Positions 1-9,122 of a DNA stretch of 64,000 nucleotides are shown here, piece after piece. The notes under the pieces were generated by a model that did not search any database, was not told the origin of the DNA, and was given only the letters and a program-made list of their open reading frames with translations. Source of the DNA: Xanthomonas vesicatoria ATCC 35937 (GTDB lineage: Bacteria > Pseudomonadota > Gammaproteobacteria > Xanthomonadales > Xanthomonadaceae); contig NZ_CP018725.1 of assembly GCF_001908725.1 (NCBI RefSeq), positions 1,116,001-1,180,000 on the forward strand. The letters run 5' to 3'. A program made the position numbers and the translations under genes. How positions within the stretch are numbered: the first letter of the stretch is position 1; each line of letters starts with the position of its first letter.

Positions 1-124
1 ACCAGAGCAGACCACCGCGGCGGCGGCAGAGCGAGCAGTTGCAGTCGTAAACCTCGGTGATCGGCGCATCGGTCTCCAGTTCGAAAGCGATGCGTCCGCA
101 ATGACAGCTACCGGCATACAACAT
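1..124 (-). CDS. GFA-family protein (glutathione-dependent formaldehyde-activating fold), partial
   Basis: The N-terminal 41 residues of a gene that runs off the left edge. The product begins MLYAGSCHCGRIAFELE and continues to CNCSLCRRRG, the CxCG and CxCxxC zinc-ligand pattern of the GFA/Mss4-like fold. The family includes a glutathione-dependent formaldehyde-activating enzyme, but most members have no proven substrate, so no specific reaction is claimed. A strong ribosome binding site, AAGGAGG, lies 7 bases upstream of the ATG and settles the start. Confidence 0.8.
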   Translation of the reverse strand, partial: MLYAGSCHCGRIAFELETDAPITEVYDCNCSLCRRRGGLLW

Positions 125-320
125 GGTGATCCTCCTTGGAAGGCGCCACCTCGCGGTGACGTACTACGGGCGAACACTGGCGACGCAACTGACGATCCGG
201 CACCAGCCAGGGCCCGCTTGACGGGCTGCGTCCCGATTCGACCGCCACTCTAAACCAATGACGGATGCGGACAACCGCACAGTTGCCTATGCTGGGCGAT
301 TGCCTCCACCAGGACCCACT

Positions 321-2129
321 ATGCGTCAACGCCTGCTTGTCCTCGCCCTGATCGCCGGCTTGAGTGCCTGCCAGCAGCAGCCCGAATCGCCCCGTGCCGG
401 CACCACCCCGCCCGCCGGTGCGCAGGATGCGCAGACCCCGGATGCACGTTTTGCCGCGCTGTCCAAGCAAGCCCTGGACACCTGGATGCAGCTGTCGCCG
501 GTCACCGCCACCCAGACCGGCGATCACCGTTTTGATACGCAGATCGACGATCTCAGCACCGCCGGGCGCCAGCGCAGTCTGGATGCCGGCAAGAAGTTGC
601 TGGCCGAGCTCGAGGCGATCGACGTTGCCAAACTGTCGCGCGAGAACCAGGTCGATGCGGCGATCTTGCGTAACCAGCTGCAGTCGGAAATCTGGAACAC
701 CGAAGTCCTGCAAAGCTGGGCCTGGGACCCGCAGGTCTATAACGGGCTGGCCGGCAGCGCCTTGTACGGCCTGATGGCGCGCGAGTTCGCGCCACTGTCC
801 GAGCGCCTGGCCTCGGCCACCCAGCGCATGGAAAAGATCCCCAGCATCTTCGCCCAGGCGCGCGAGAACCTGGACCCGGCGCGCGTGCCCAAGATCCACG
901 CCGAGACGGTGGCCAAGCAGAACAAGGGCATCCTGAGCATCGTCGACACCTTCATCGCGCCCAACATCAGCCAGCTCGGCCCGATCGAAGCAGCGCGCGC
1001 GCAGGCGGCCATCGACAACCTGCGCAAGGCCGTGACCGAACAGCAGACCTGGCTGGACACCGTGCTGGTACCCAATGCCAAGGGCGACTTCCGTGTCGGT
1101 GCGGACAAGTACGACCAGAAGCTGAAATTCGCGCTGCTGTCGTCGCTGTCGCGCGCCGAGATCAAACAGCGTGCGGAATCCGAGCTCAAACGCGTGCGTG
1201 GCGAGATGTACGGCATTGCGCGCACCGTGCTCAAGGACAAGCCGGGCGCACCGAAGCTGCCCGCCTCGCCAACCGACGATCAGCAACAGGCGGCAATCGA
1301 AGCGGCGCTGGAGCTGGCCTATGCCGACAAGCCCGCGCGCGACAAGGTGGTGGACGCCGCCAAGGCAGCGCTGGCGCAATCCACCGAATTCGTGCGCCAG
1401 AAGGATTTGATGACGCTTCCAGATTCGCCGGTGGACATCATCCTGATGCCGGAGTTCCAGCGTGGCGTGGCGGTGGCGTATTGCGATTCGCCAGGCCCGC
1501 TCGACAAGAATCTCAAAACCTTCTACGCGGTGTCGCCCATTCCCGACGACTGGAACGACAAACAGGTCGATTCGTTCCTGCGCGAATACAACACCCGCAT
1601 GATCCACTTGCTCAGCATCCACGAGGGGACGCCGGGCCATTACCTGGAAGGCTGGCACTCGGCCAAGTTCCCCTCCACGCTACGTGCGGTGCTGCGCTCG
1701 GGCATGTTCGCCGAGGGCTGGGCGGTGTACACCGAACGCATGATGCAGGAACAGGGCTATCTGGATAACGACCCGCTGTTCCACCTGGTGCAGCTCAAGT
1801 TCTACCTGCGCACCATTGCCAACGCCATCCTCGATCAGGGTGTGCATGTGGACGGCTGGGATCGCGACAAGGCGATGCACCTGATGACGCACGACACCTT
1901 CCAGCAGGAGAGCGAAGCCTCGGGCAAGTGGGTGCGCGCGCAGCTGTCGTCGGCACAGCTGCCAACATATTTCGTCGGCGTGCAGGAACATCTGGATACG
2001 CGCAAGGCGGTGCAGGACAAGCTGGGCAAGGATTTCAACTTGAAGGCTTACCACGACAAGATGCTGTCGTACGGCGCCCCGCCGGTGCGCTTTGCACGCG
2101 AGCTGATGCTGGATCAGCCGATCGAGTGA
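321..2129 (+). CDS. DUF885 family lipoprotein, putative zinc metallopeptidase-like
   Basis: 602 residues. I start at the ATG at 321 because it opens a lipoprotein signal (hydrophobic stretch ending LSAC, Cys17), whereas the upstream ATG at 258 would add a non-signal-like leader. The protein is therefore expected to be anchored in the cell envelope. A Pro/Gln-rich linker follows, then a long helical domain. Near residue 450 is LLSIHEGTPGHYLEGW, the HExxxxH-type motif typical of DUF885 proteins and reminiscent of zinc peptidases, with a downstream FAEGWAVYTE segment that could supply a further ligand. The family is usually annotated as putative peptidases; the substrate is unknown. Monocistronic, facing the ABC exporter gene. 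Confidence 0.85.
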   Translation: MRQRLLVLALIAGLSACQQQPESPRAGTTPPAGAQDAQTPDARFAALSKQALDTWMQLSPVTATQTGDHRFDTQIDDLSTAGRQRSLDAGKKLLAELEAIDVAKLSRENQVDAAILRNQLQSEIWNTEVLQSWAWDPQVYNGLAGSALYGLMAREFAPLSERLASATQRMEKIPSIFAQARENLDPARVPKIHAETVAKQNKGILSIVDTFIAPNISQLGPIEAARAQAAIDNLRKAVTEQQTWLDTVLVPNAKGDFRVGADKYDQKLKFALLSSLSRAEIKQRAESELKRVRGEMYGIARTVLKDKPGAPKLPASPTDDQQQAAIEAALELAYADKPARDKVVDAAKAALAQSTEFVRQKDLMTLPDSPVDIILMPEFQRGVAVAYCDSPGPLDKNLKTFYAVSPIPDDWNDKQVDSFLREYNTRMIHLLSIHEGTPGHYLEGWHSAKFPSTLRAVLRSGMFAEGWAVYTERMMQEQGYLDNDPLFHLVQLKFYLRTIANAILDQGVHVDGWDRDKAMHLMTHDTFQQESEASGKWVRAQLSSAQLPTYFVGVQEHLDTRKAVQDKLGKDFNLKAYHDKMLSYGAPPVRFARELMLDQPIE

Positions 2130-2187
2130 TTGATCGCGTGTCGCGCTGGAGAGGCGTGCGATAGCCATGCCTCTGGACGGCTGCCTC

Positions 2188-2210
2188 TCCCTTCTTCCAT
2201 CGGGAGAAGG
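2188..2210. repeat. Palindromic intergenic repeat, copy 1
   Basis: Imperfect palindrome of the form CCTTCTTCC-atc-GGGAGAAGG between two convergent genes. It can fold into a hairpin and belongs to the same family as the copy at 2326-2348. Repeats of this type are frequent between Xanthomonas genes; they may act as bidirectional transcription stops or as REP-like elements. No T-tract follows, so a classical rho-independent terminator is not supported. Confidence 0.6.
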
Positions 2211-2325
2211 TGGCCCGCAGGGGCCGATGCGGGGCGCCGCGGAAAGGTGTCACCGCCTGCGACGTCAAACGTCGCCACACGCCGTCGGAGGTGGCACACC
2301 AAGGGCGCTCCGCTCCGTACCCTCA

Positions 2326-2348
2326 CCCCTCTCCCACCGGGAGAGGGG
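2326..2348. repeat. Palindromic intergenic repeat, copy 2
   Basis: Perfect 10-bp arms CCCCTCTCCC and GGGAGAGGGG around the 3-nt loop ACC. It lies near the 3' end of the ABC exporter gene and, with the copy at 2188-2210, fills the gap between the convergent stop codons. No other gene-like structure is visible in 2130-2428. Confidence 0.7.
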
Positions 2349-2428
2349 CCAGCGGCGAAGGTTGTCACGATTCTCCAGTCGAGCTTCAAACCTGCAGCAT
2401 CCAGCACCGCACTTACCTGCACTTCTTG

Positions 2429-4261
2429 TCACGCATCCGCCGCAACAAACCCGCCGGTCTGCCGCGCCCACAGGCGTGCGTACAGCCCTCCCTGCGCGAT
2501 CAGCTGCGCATGCGTGCCGGTTTCGACGATGCGTCCACCGTCCATCACCACCAGGCGGTCCATGCGCGCAATGGTAGACAGCCGGTGCGCGATGGCGATG
2601 ACGGTCTTGTTGCCCATCAATGCATCCAGGCTGTCCTGGATCGCCGCTTCCACTTCCGAATCCAGCGCCGAGGTGGCTTCATCCAGAATCAGGATCGGCG
2701 CGTCCTTCAAAAGCACGCGCGCAATGGCGATGCGCTGGCGCTGACCGCCGGAAAGTTTGACGCCGCGCTCGCCCACGTGTGCATCGAAGCCGTGGCGGCC
2801 TTCGCCATCGACCAATGCTTCGATAAAGCCCTCAGCGCGCGCCTTGCGTACGGCTTCCAGAATCTGCGCATCGCTGGCCTGCGGCCGGCCATACAGCAAA
2901 TTGTCGCGGATCGAGCGATGCAGCAGCGAGGTGTCCTGCGTCACCAGGCCGATCTGCCCGCGCAGGCTTTCCTGCGTGACCTGCGCGATGTCTTGCCCGT
3001 CAATCAAAATACGCCCCTGCTCCAGGTCGTAGAGCCGCAGCAGCACGTTGACCAAGGTCGACTTGCCCGCGCCGGAAGGGCCCACCAAACCGATCTTTTC
3101 GCCCGCGCGCACCTGCAGATCCAGCCCGGCGATTACCCCGCCGCGCTTGCCGTAGTGAAAATGGACCTGGTCGAACTGCACATGCCCCTGGATGACCCGC
3201 AGCGGCACCGCATCCGGCGCGTCCTGCACGGTGAGCGGCTGGGCAATGGTCTGCATGCCGTCCTGCACGCTGCCGATGTCTTCGAAGATGCCGTTGACTG
3301 TCCACATGATCCAGCCGGACATGTTGTGGATGCGGATCACCAGACCGGTCGCCAGCGTGATCGCGCCCACGCTGATCTGCCCGCGATTCCACAGCCACAG
3401 CGACAACGCGCAGGTGCCGACGATCAGGAACCCGTTGGCAACCGCGATGGCGGTATCCATGGCAGTGGTCACGCGCGTCTGCCGGCGATGCTTGACCGCC
3501 AGCTCGTCGATTGCATTACGCACGTAGGCTTCTTCGCGGCCGGCGTGGGCGAACAATTTGAGCGTGGAAATATTGGTATAGCCATCGACGATGCGCCCGG
3601 TGGCCTTGGAGCGCGCGTCCGATGCGACCCAGGCACGCGCCTTCATGCGCGGCACGAAGAACGCCATCAACGCGACATACACCACCAACCAGAGCAGCAG
3701 CGGCACCATCAACCACGGGTCGGCCTGCGCAAACAGCCACAGGGCGCTGCCGGTATAGACCACGATGTACCAGAGCGCATCGACCATTTGCACGGCAGAT
3801 TCGCGCAACGAGGTACCGGTCTGCATCACGCGGTTGGCGATGCGGCCAGCAAAATCATTGTTGAAAAAGCCCAAGCTCTGGCGCACCACGTAGTTGTGCA
3901 TCAGCCAACGCGAGCGGTTGCTCAGGCCCGGCACGATGGCCTGATTGACCAGCAGGTTATGCAACCCGGTGAACAGGGGCCGCGCCACCAGGGTGATCGC
4001 CGCCATCCAGAGCAGCTCGCCAGCATGACGGCGAAAGAAGTCAGCACCAGGCCGCTCGGCCAGCATGTCCACGATGCGGCCGAGGAAGTCGAACATCGCC
4101 ACTTCCACCAGCGCCAACAGCAGCCCGGCGACCAACGTGGCCAGCAGGATCGGCCATAACGGCCGCAGATAATGCAGATAAAATCGCCACACGCTGCGGG
4201 GCGGCATCTCCCGCTCGATGGGCGGGAAAATATCGATCAGGGACTCGAACCAGCGGAACAT
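2429..4261 (-). CDS. ABC exporter half-transporter (fused permease and ATPase)
   Basis: 610 residues, the usual size for a homodimeric type IV exporter (MsbA-like). The N-terminal half has six predicted membrane segments. The C-terminal ATPase shows Walker A GPSGAGKST, a Q-loop VTQD, signature LSGGQRQRIAIAR, Walker B ILILDEATSALD and the H-loop IAHRLST, so it should hydrolyse ATP. It sits in the inner membrane and exports lipids, drugs or peptides; the sequence does not say which. Annotated homologues are usually called multidrug ABC transporters. It stands alone, convergent with the DUF885 gene. Confidence 0.9.
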   Translation of the reverse strand: MFRWFESLIDIFPPIEREMPPRSVWRFYLHYLRPLWPILLATLVAGLLLALVEVAMFDFLGRIVDMLAERPGADFFRRHAGELLWMAAITLVARPLFTGLHNLLVNQAIVPGLSNRSRWLMHNYVVRQSLGFFNNDFAGRIANRVMQTGTSLRESAVQMVDALWYIVVYTGSALWLFAQADPWLMVPLLLWLVVYVALMAFFVPRMKARAWVASDARSKATGRIVDGYTNISTLKLFAHAGREEAYVRNAIDELAVKHRRQTRVTTAMDTAIAVANGFLIVGTCALSLWLWNRGQISVGAITLATGLVIRIHNMSGWIMWTVNGIFEDIGSVQDGMQTIAQPLTVQDAPDAVPLRVIQGHVQFDQVHFHYGKRGGVIAGLDLQVRAGEKIGLVGPSGAGKSTLVNVLLRLYDLEQGRILIDGQDIAQVTQESLRGQIGLVTQDTSLLHRSIRDNLLYGRPQASDAQILEAVRKARAEGFIEALVDGEGRHGFDAHVGERGVKLSGGQRQRIAIARVLLKDAPILILDEATSALDSEVEAAIQDSLDALMGNKTVIAIAHRLSTIARMDRLVVMDGGRIVETGTHAQLIAQGGLYARLWARQTGGFVAADA

Positions 4262-4365
4262 TGCATGTACTTCGCGAACACCGGGCGGTCAGGCTAGCCG
4301 ATCAGGCGTCAAGCTGCAGTGCGCTGCTTCAGCACGCCATGACGCGGCTGTGTCAGAAGGCGAAT

Positions 4366-4962
4366 TTATTCACGAACACGCGCAAGCAGCCGGTTGATCT
4401 CGACAAGATCAAAGTGACCCGGGTCGAAACGCCCACCGAGCGTGGCCAATTCCTGCACATGCTGCGGGTGATCCGGGTTGGCGATGATCTGCAGAAATTG
4501 CTGGTAGCCGTCGATCCCGCCACGGCTTTCCGGCGGGCAGGCATTGGCACCATCGATGCAGCGTGCCACGCGCAGCCCCGCATCCGGCGGCAGCACGGCC
4601 TGCACCTGCACCGTGTGCTGCCAGCCTGCGCCGGCCCCATAGAAATAGCCAAATGCATCGAGCTCACCCAGTGCGCTTTCCAGGGTGACCCGCGCGGCAT
4701 GCTTGAGCCGCGAGCGATCCGGCACATCCAGCCCGGACTCGCCGTAGCGCCCGCCGCCAACATCGAACTCGTACGGGTGCACACCGCTCCAACCCATCAC
4801 CGGCTGCAGTACGCGATGCAAGGTCGCCAACCGCACTGCGCCAGCCACCAATGCACAGCGCCATACCAGCGGCGCACTGCCCGTCAATGCGACGTGCAGC
4901 TGGTAAATCGGCACCGGGGGCTGCACTGCCTGCTGGGCGGCCTTCTTTTTTGCCTTGGTCAT
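4366..4962 (-). CDS. Plasmid pRiA4b ORF-3-like family protein
   Basis: 198 residues from the ATG at 4962 (MTKAKKKAAQQAV); an in-frame ATG at 5013 would add 17 residues. After a short Lys/Ala-rich N-terminus comes YQLHVALTGSAPLVWRRCAL-like sequence (here PLVWRCAL), then HRVLQPVMGWSGVHPYEFDV, both typical of the pRiA4b ORF-3 fold also found in passenger genes of IS1096-type elements. The biochemical role of the family is unknown. No transposase or inverted repeats flank it here, so it looks like a chromosomal stand-alone copy. Confidence 0.8.
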   Translation of the reverse strand: MTKAKKKAAQQAVQPPVPIYQLHVALTGSAPLVWRCALVAGAVRLATLHRVLQPVMGWSGVHPYEFDVGGGRYGESGLDVPDRSRLKHAARVTLESALGELDAFGYFYGAGAGWQHTVQVQAVLPPDAGLRVARCIDGANACPPESRGGIDGYQQFLQIIANPDHPQHVQELATLGGRFDPGHFDLVEINRLLARVRE

Positions 4963-5244
4963 GACGACTCGATTGCGGAGATCCGATGCCAGTATGGCGT
5001 CGATGGCACGCACGCCTCAATGCATCTGCAGTACGACTGCAGGCAGAACGCGGCGGACATCGGCTCACCAGGCAGTGCGTTCATCTGAAGCGCACAGCGC
5101 ATGACGCGTCGCGATCACCCGCCGCTGTGCAGGCTCCAACAGGCGACCTGCATGACGTATCACCGCCAACACGGACAATCGACAGACAACCGTGCATTGC
5201 CGCCAGCGATGCAGCTACGTCGCCACGCACGCAGTGGCAAACGT

Positions 5245-6510
5245 TCAGCGCTGCTGCAGACTCGGCACCGCATCGCTCACGTGGGCATGGCGACGCATGA
5301 TCCAGTTGAACAGCGGTGTGGCCATCAGCGTAGACAGGATCGCCATCAGCACCAGCACCGAGAACAGGCCCTGTTCGATCACCCCGGCCTGCAAGCCGAT
5401 GTTGATGATGATCAGCTCCATGAGCCCACGGGCGTTCATTAGCGAGCCGATCGCCAGCGCGTCGCGGTTGTTTTCGCCGGTGGCGCGCGCCGCAGCCCAG
5501 CAGGCCACGCCCTTGCCGATGAACGATGCCGCCAGGATGGCCACGCCGGCCAGCATGATCTGCGGCTGCAGCAACACGCTGAGCTGGGTTTTGAGCCCCG
5601 AATAGGTGAAGAACAACGGCAGCAGCAGCACCACCACAAACGGCTGCATCATCTCGCGCAGCTTCTCGGTCAATGCACCCTTGGGCAGGCACACGCCCAG
5701 CAGGAAACCGCCGAACACGGCGTGGATACCGATCGCATCCATCGCCCAGGCGCTGAGGCAGAACACCATCAGCACGATCGCCAGCACGCTGTTGCTGAGC
5801 GGCTGGTCCGGCACCACGTAATCTGCCAGGCGACGCAGCAGATGGCGGCCGACGAACAGCATGAACAGCGCATAGGCGACGCCACCACCAATGGCCAGGT
5901 ATGCACTGCCCCAGCTGCCGCCGAAGCTCGCCAGCACCACCGCCAGGATGCACCACGCCGCTGCATCGTCGAACGCGCCGGCGGTCAGTGCCAGCGTACC
6001 CAACGGGCTATTGGTCAGGCCGCGCTCGTGGATGATGCGCGCCAGCATCGGAAATGCGGTGATCGCAATGGCCGCGCCCAGGAACAGCGACGCCTCCATG
6101 AGCTTGGCCTTTTCCGAGAACAGGCCGTCCACGGTGAGCAGCCATGGGCACATCGCAAATGCCAGCGCAAACGGCACTGCGATGCCGGCCAGCGACACGC
6201 TCATCGCACTGCGATAGCGCGCACGGAAGTGATCGCCGCGGAAGTCGGTACCGACCAAGAACATGTACAGGCCCACGCCGAATTGCGCGAACACGTACAG
6301 CACGTCCATGGTCTGCTTGGGGAACAATGCTGCCTGCACGCCCGGTGCCAGCAGACCGAATAACGACGGCCCCAGCATGACGCCGGCGATCATTTCGCCC
6401 ACCACCTGCGGCTGCCCAAGGCGCTTGGCCAGCATGCCGACCAACCGACAGACCAGCAGGATCGCTGCGGCCTGCAGAAAAAAATACACCGACATCTGCG
6501 GAGTGGTCAT
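5245..6510 (-). CDS. Cation:proton antiporter, CPA2 family
   Basis: About 421 residues from ATG 6510 (MTTPQMSVYFFLQ); an in-frame ATG at 6546 would add 12 polar residues. The sequence is almost wholly hydrophobic with about 12-13 membrane segments and ends soon after the membrane domain, so it lacks the cytoplasmic TrkA-N/RCK regulatory domain of KefB/KefC proteins. The AFDDAAAW segment carries the paired aspartates that bind the ion in CPA2 exchangers. It should exchange Na+ or K+ for protons across the inner membrane; ion specificity cannot be read from sequence. Confidence 0.88.
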   Translation of the reverse strand: MTTPQMSVYFFLQAAAILLVCRLVGMLAKRLGQPQVVGEMIAGVMLGPSLFGLLAPGVQAALFPKQTMDVLYVFAQFGVGLYMFLVGTDFRGDHFRARYRSAMSVSLAGIAVPFALAFAMCPWLLTVDGLFSEKAKLMEASLFLGAAIAITAFPMLARIIHERGLTNSPLGTLALTAGAFDDAAAWCILAVVLASFGGSWGSAYLAIGGGVAYALFMLFVGRHLLRRLADYVVPDQPLSNSVLAIVLMVFCLSAWAMDAIGIHAVFGGFLLGVCLPKGALTEKLREMMQPFVVVLLLPLFFTYSGLKTQLSVLLQPQIMLAGVAILAASFIGKGVACWAAARATGENNRDALAIGSLMNARGLMELIIINIGLQAGVIEQGLFSVLVLMAILSTLMATPLFNWIMRRHAHVSDAVPSLQQR

Positions 6511-6705
6511 GCGTGCGGGGACATCCTTGAGAAGTGCGCGGATCATAGCGAGCCGCGCCTTCGGAAGGTAGCCGCCGTGCGGGCGAGCGCGGCTGTTGCG
6601 GCATCGGCAGGAACATTCAGCCGCTCTGGATAGACACGCCCGCCTCGTTGAGTGCCGGGTGGCGCGCAGCGCAGCAGACGCGTCGCGGCCGCCGTCGGAC
6701 GCCTG

Positions 6706-8301
6706 TCATTGCGAAGCGGCAGATGCCGCCGGAACCGGCGTCAACAGCAGATCCTGGAAATCGAAACTGAAATCGGTCAGTGGTGAGATCGCCTCCATGC
6801 GCATCTCGCGCACTTCGCCATCGGGCGTCAGCGCGAAATTGACGAAGGCATCGGCATTCAAGGAGCGATCGTCCCAGCGCACGATGAAACTGTCGTGCTG
6901 CCAGTGCTCCAGCGTGCCCACCAATTGGGCCGTCTTGGAAAACTGCAGCCGCAGGCGCTTGCCGTCCTGGCGAATCACCACATCGCCATACCATGGGTCG
7001 CGATAGGTGGCGGCATAACTACGCAGCGGCAACGAGGGCGTCGAGCCTGCTACGCGTGCGTCCTGGTGCTTCTTCCAGCTGGTGTCGGCATCGCTGTCGG
7101 CCTTGGCCACCAACTTGGCGTAGGCAGCGGTCCAGTCGGTCGGCGGCACCTGCAAGAACGCATCCAGCACCTGGAAGGTCACCGCGCTGAACGCCGCGCC
7201 TACTTCCTGGTTGGTCAACACCACCACGCCCAGTTTCTGATCCGGCAGCAGCGTCAAACGCGAGACCATGCCGGGCCAGCCACCGGTGTGCCACACCATG
7301 CGATGGCCGCGGTAATCGCTCAGGCTCCAGCCCTCGCCGTAACCGGCGAAGTTTGGCCGCGCTGCGGCAAGTTCTGGCACCGGGGCCTCTCCGACCATGA
7401 TCGGCGTGATCATCGACCACATTTCCTCCTGGCGCTTGGCGCTGAATAACCGCGTGCCATCGGGCAACATGCCGCCAGCCAACTGCACCTTCATCCATAG
7501 CGCCATGTCGTGCGCACTGGAATAGATGCCGCCGGCCCCGGAGTTGTTGGACCAGGTCAATGGCGCGACCGTGCGCAAGTCGGTGAAGTCGTACTTGGCA
7601 TGTCCTACTGCGGCGTTATCGCCGGGCTGCAGATGGTCGGCGTTGAAACGCGTGCCGCGCATGCCAATCGGGCCGAAGAGACGTTGTTGCAAGAATGCCG
7701 CGTAGCTCTGCCCCGACACTTGCTCGATCACTTTCTGGGCAACCGCGTAAAGGATGTTGTCGTACGCGTAGCGGTCGCGAAATCCGCCCTTCAGCGGCAC
7801 CTTGGCCAGCCGTTGCACCACTTCTTCGGTGGTATAGCTGGTGGTCGGCCAGAACAACAGGTCGCCGGCGCCCAGGCTCAACCCGCTGCGGTGCGCGAGC
7901 AGATCGCGCACGCGCATCTCGCCGCTGACGTAGGGGTCGGACATCCGAAACCACGGCAGGTGGTCGATGACCTTGTCATCGAGCGACAGCTTGCCCTCGT
8001 CGGCCAGGATCGACAGCGATGCGGCGGTAAACGCCTTGGTGTTGGAGGCGATCGCAAACAGCGTGTCTGCCTGCACTGGCTCGGGTTTGCCGATCACGCG
8101 CACGCCGTAGCCGCGTTCCAGCACCACCTGACCATCCTTGACGATGGCAACTGCAATGCCGGGCACATCGAACTGCTTGCGCACGCGCTCCATCTGGGCA
8201 TCGAACTGCTGCATGCCGGCCGGCAGCTCCGCCGCATGCGTCGTTGTCACCAGGGTTGACAGCATCAGCACGCCTCCCGTCAGCCATCCGTTCAAGGTCA
8301 C
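6706..8301 (-). CDS. Exported serine hydrolase of the class C beta-lactamase/AmpC-like fold
   Basis: 531 residues. The GTG at 8301 gives a signal peptide with an alanine cleavage site near residue 24 (THA-AE); the start codon is weakly supported. Catalytic SxxK is SNTK at 86-89, the tyrosine motif is YDN in RYAYDNILYA, and WHTGGWPG takes the place of the KTG triad. A C-terminal beta domain of DUF3471 type begins near residue 430. Members of this large family are periplasmic peptidases or esterases more often than antibiotic-destroying beta-lactamases, so no resistance phenotype is claimed. It is followed by rraA on the same strand with opposite order (rraA lies upstream). Confidence 0.85.
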   Translation of the reverse strand: MTLNGWLTGGVLMLSTLVTTTHAAELPAGMQQFDAQMERVRKQFDVPGIAVAIVKDGQVVLERGYGVRVIGKPEPVQADTLFAIASNTKAFTAASLSILADEGKLSLDDKVIDHLPWFRMSDPYVSGEMRVRDLLAHRSGLSLGAGDLLFWPTTSYTTEEVVQRLAKVPLKGGFRDRYAYDNILYAVAQKVIEQVSGQSYAAFLQQRLFGPIGMRGTRFNADHLQPGDNAAVGHAKYDFTDLRTVAPLTWSNNSGAGGIYSSAHDMALWMKVQLAGGMLPDGTRLFSAKRQEEMWSMITPIMVGEAPVPELAAARPNFAGYGEGWSLSDYRGHRMVWHTGGWPGMVSRLTLLPDQKLGVVVLTNQEVGAAFSAVTFQVLDAFLQVPPTDWTAAYAKLVAKADSDADTSWKKHQDARVAGSTPSLPLRSYAATYRDPWYGDVVIRQDGKRLRLQFSKTAQLVGTLEHWQHDSFIVRWDDRSLNADAFVNFALTPDGEVREMRMEAISPLTDFSFDFQDLLLTPVPAASAASQ

Positions 8302-8342
8302 TCCCAGATCTTCTTGTTATCGGTCAGATCGGTTGTTGTCGA

Positions 8343-8837
8343 TCAGATTGCGCCACCGGCACTGTCCAGCGGCAGCGGCGTCACCAATACGCCATTGGTA
8401 TCGGCGTACAGCCAATGACCGGGTACGAACGGGACACCGGCAAAGTTCACCGGCACATCCACATCGCCCAGATCGCGTCGTTCGGTGCGTCGCGGGCAGG
8501 CGGCCAATGCCAGCACGCCCAGCGGCAGCGTCGCCAGGATCTCGACATCGCGTACGCAGCCATGAATGAGCACGCCGGCCCAACCATTGGCCACCGCCTG
8601 CGACGCGATCTGGTCGCCCAGCAGCGCATGCTTCAGCGAGCCCTGGCCGTCCACCACCAGCACCCGCCCAGCGCCCGGCGTGGACGCCAGCTCACGCACG
8701 CGCGAGTTGTCTTCAAAGCAGCGCACTGTCGCAATCGAACCGCAGAACACTGTGCGCCCGCCAAAGTGGCGGAATAACGGCTCGGCAACGATCACCTCGG
8801 GAAAGCGGTCACACAGATCGGGCGTGGTCCAGGTCAT
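8343..8837 (-). CDS. rraA: RraA family protein (RNase E inhibitor RraA / HMG aldolase fold)
   Basis: 164 residues from ATG 8837 ([14 protein letters not shown]), close to the 161 residues of E. coli RraA; an in-frame ATG at 8867 would add ten residues. The fold is shown by [18 protein letters not shown] and the GCVRD motif. E. coli RraA is a trimer that binds RNase E and masks its activity; relatives with the same fold and a G-x20-R-D motif are metal-dependent 4-hydroxy-4-methyl-2-oxoglutarate aldolases. The length without extensions fits RraA, but the aldolase activity cannot be excluded. It lies 41 bases upstream of the serine hydrolase gene and may be cotranscribed with it. Confidence 0.85.
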   Translation of the reverse strand: MTWTTPDLCDRFPEVIVAEPLFRHFGGRTVFCGSIATVRCFEDNSRVRELASTPGAGRVLVVDGQGSLKHALLGDQIASQAVANGWAGVLIHGCVRDVEILATLPLGVLALAACPRRTERRDLGDVDVPVNFAGVPFVPGHWLYADTNGVLVTPLPLDSAGGAI

Positions 8838-9122
8838 CGGTGCAGTCTCGAGCGGCTGAGCAGGCATGGTAGCCGGCCCCGGCGGCGTATGGGTGGCCTG
8901 CGCATTGGTCGACAGACACATGACGTCTGGCAGCCACCGCCATTCACACGCCGCCGCAGCTACCCATGACGGCAGTTCTCCATCATTCCTCGATCATTTC
9001 TCGTCGGAACATGAACACCGCAAACCAAGGATGCGCAGCACGCGCGGCGGGTGACGGCGGCGGCCACGTCGGCCACTCACCTAAGCCAGCACGCGCATTC
9101 ATGGTCAATGGTGGTGGCATAG

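Noticed and set aside
4366..4962. Remnant of an IS1096-type element
   Set aside because: The pRiA4b ORF-3-like gene has no transposase, inverted repeats or target duplication around it.
8920..9122. Possible lasso-peptide or other precursor gene upstream of the asparagine-synthetase-like gene
   Set aside because: Short frames (for example starting at 8920 and 9011) have no leader/core pattern such as a Thr at -2 before Gly, and no protease, B-protein or transporter gene of a lasso cluster lies nearby.
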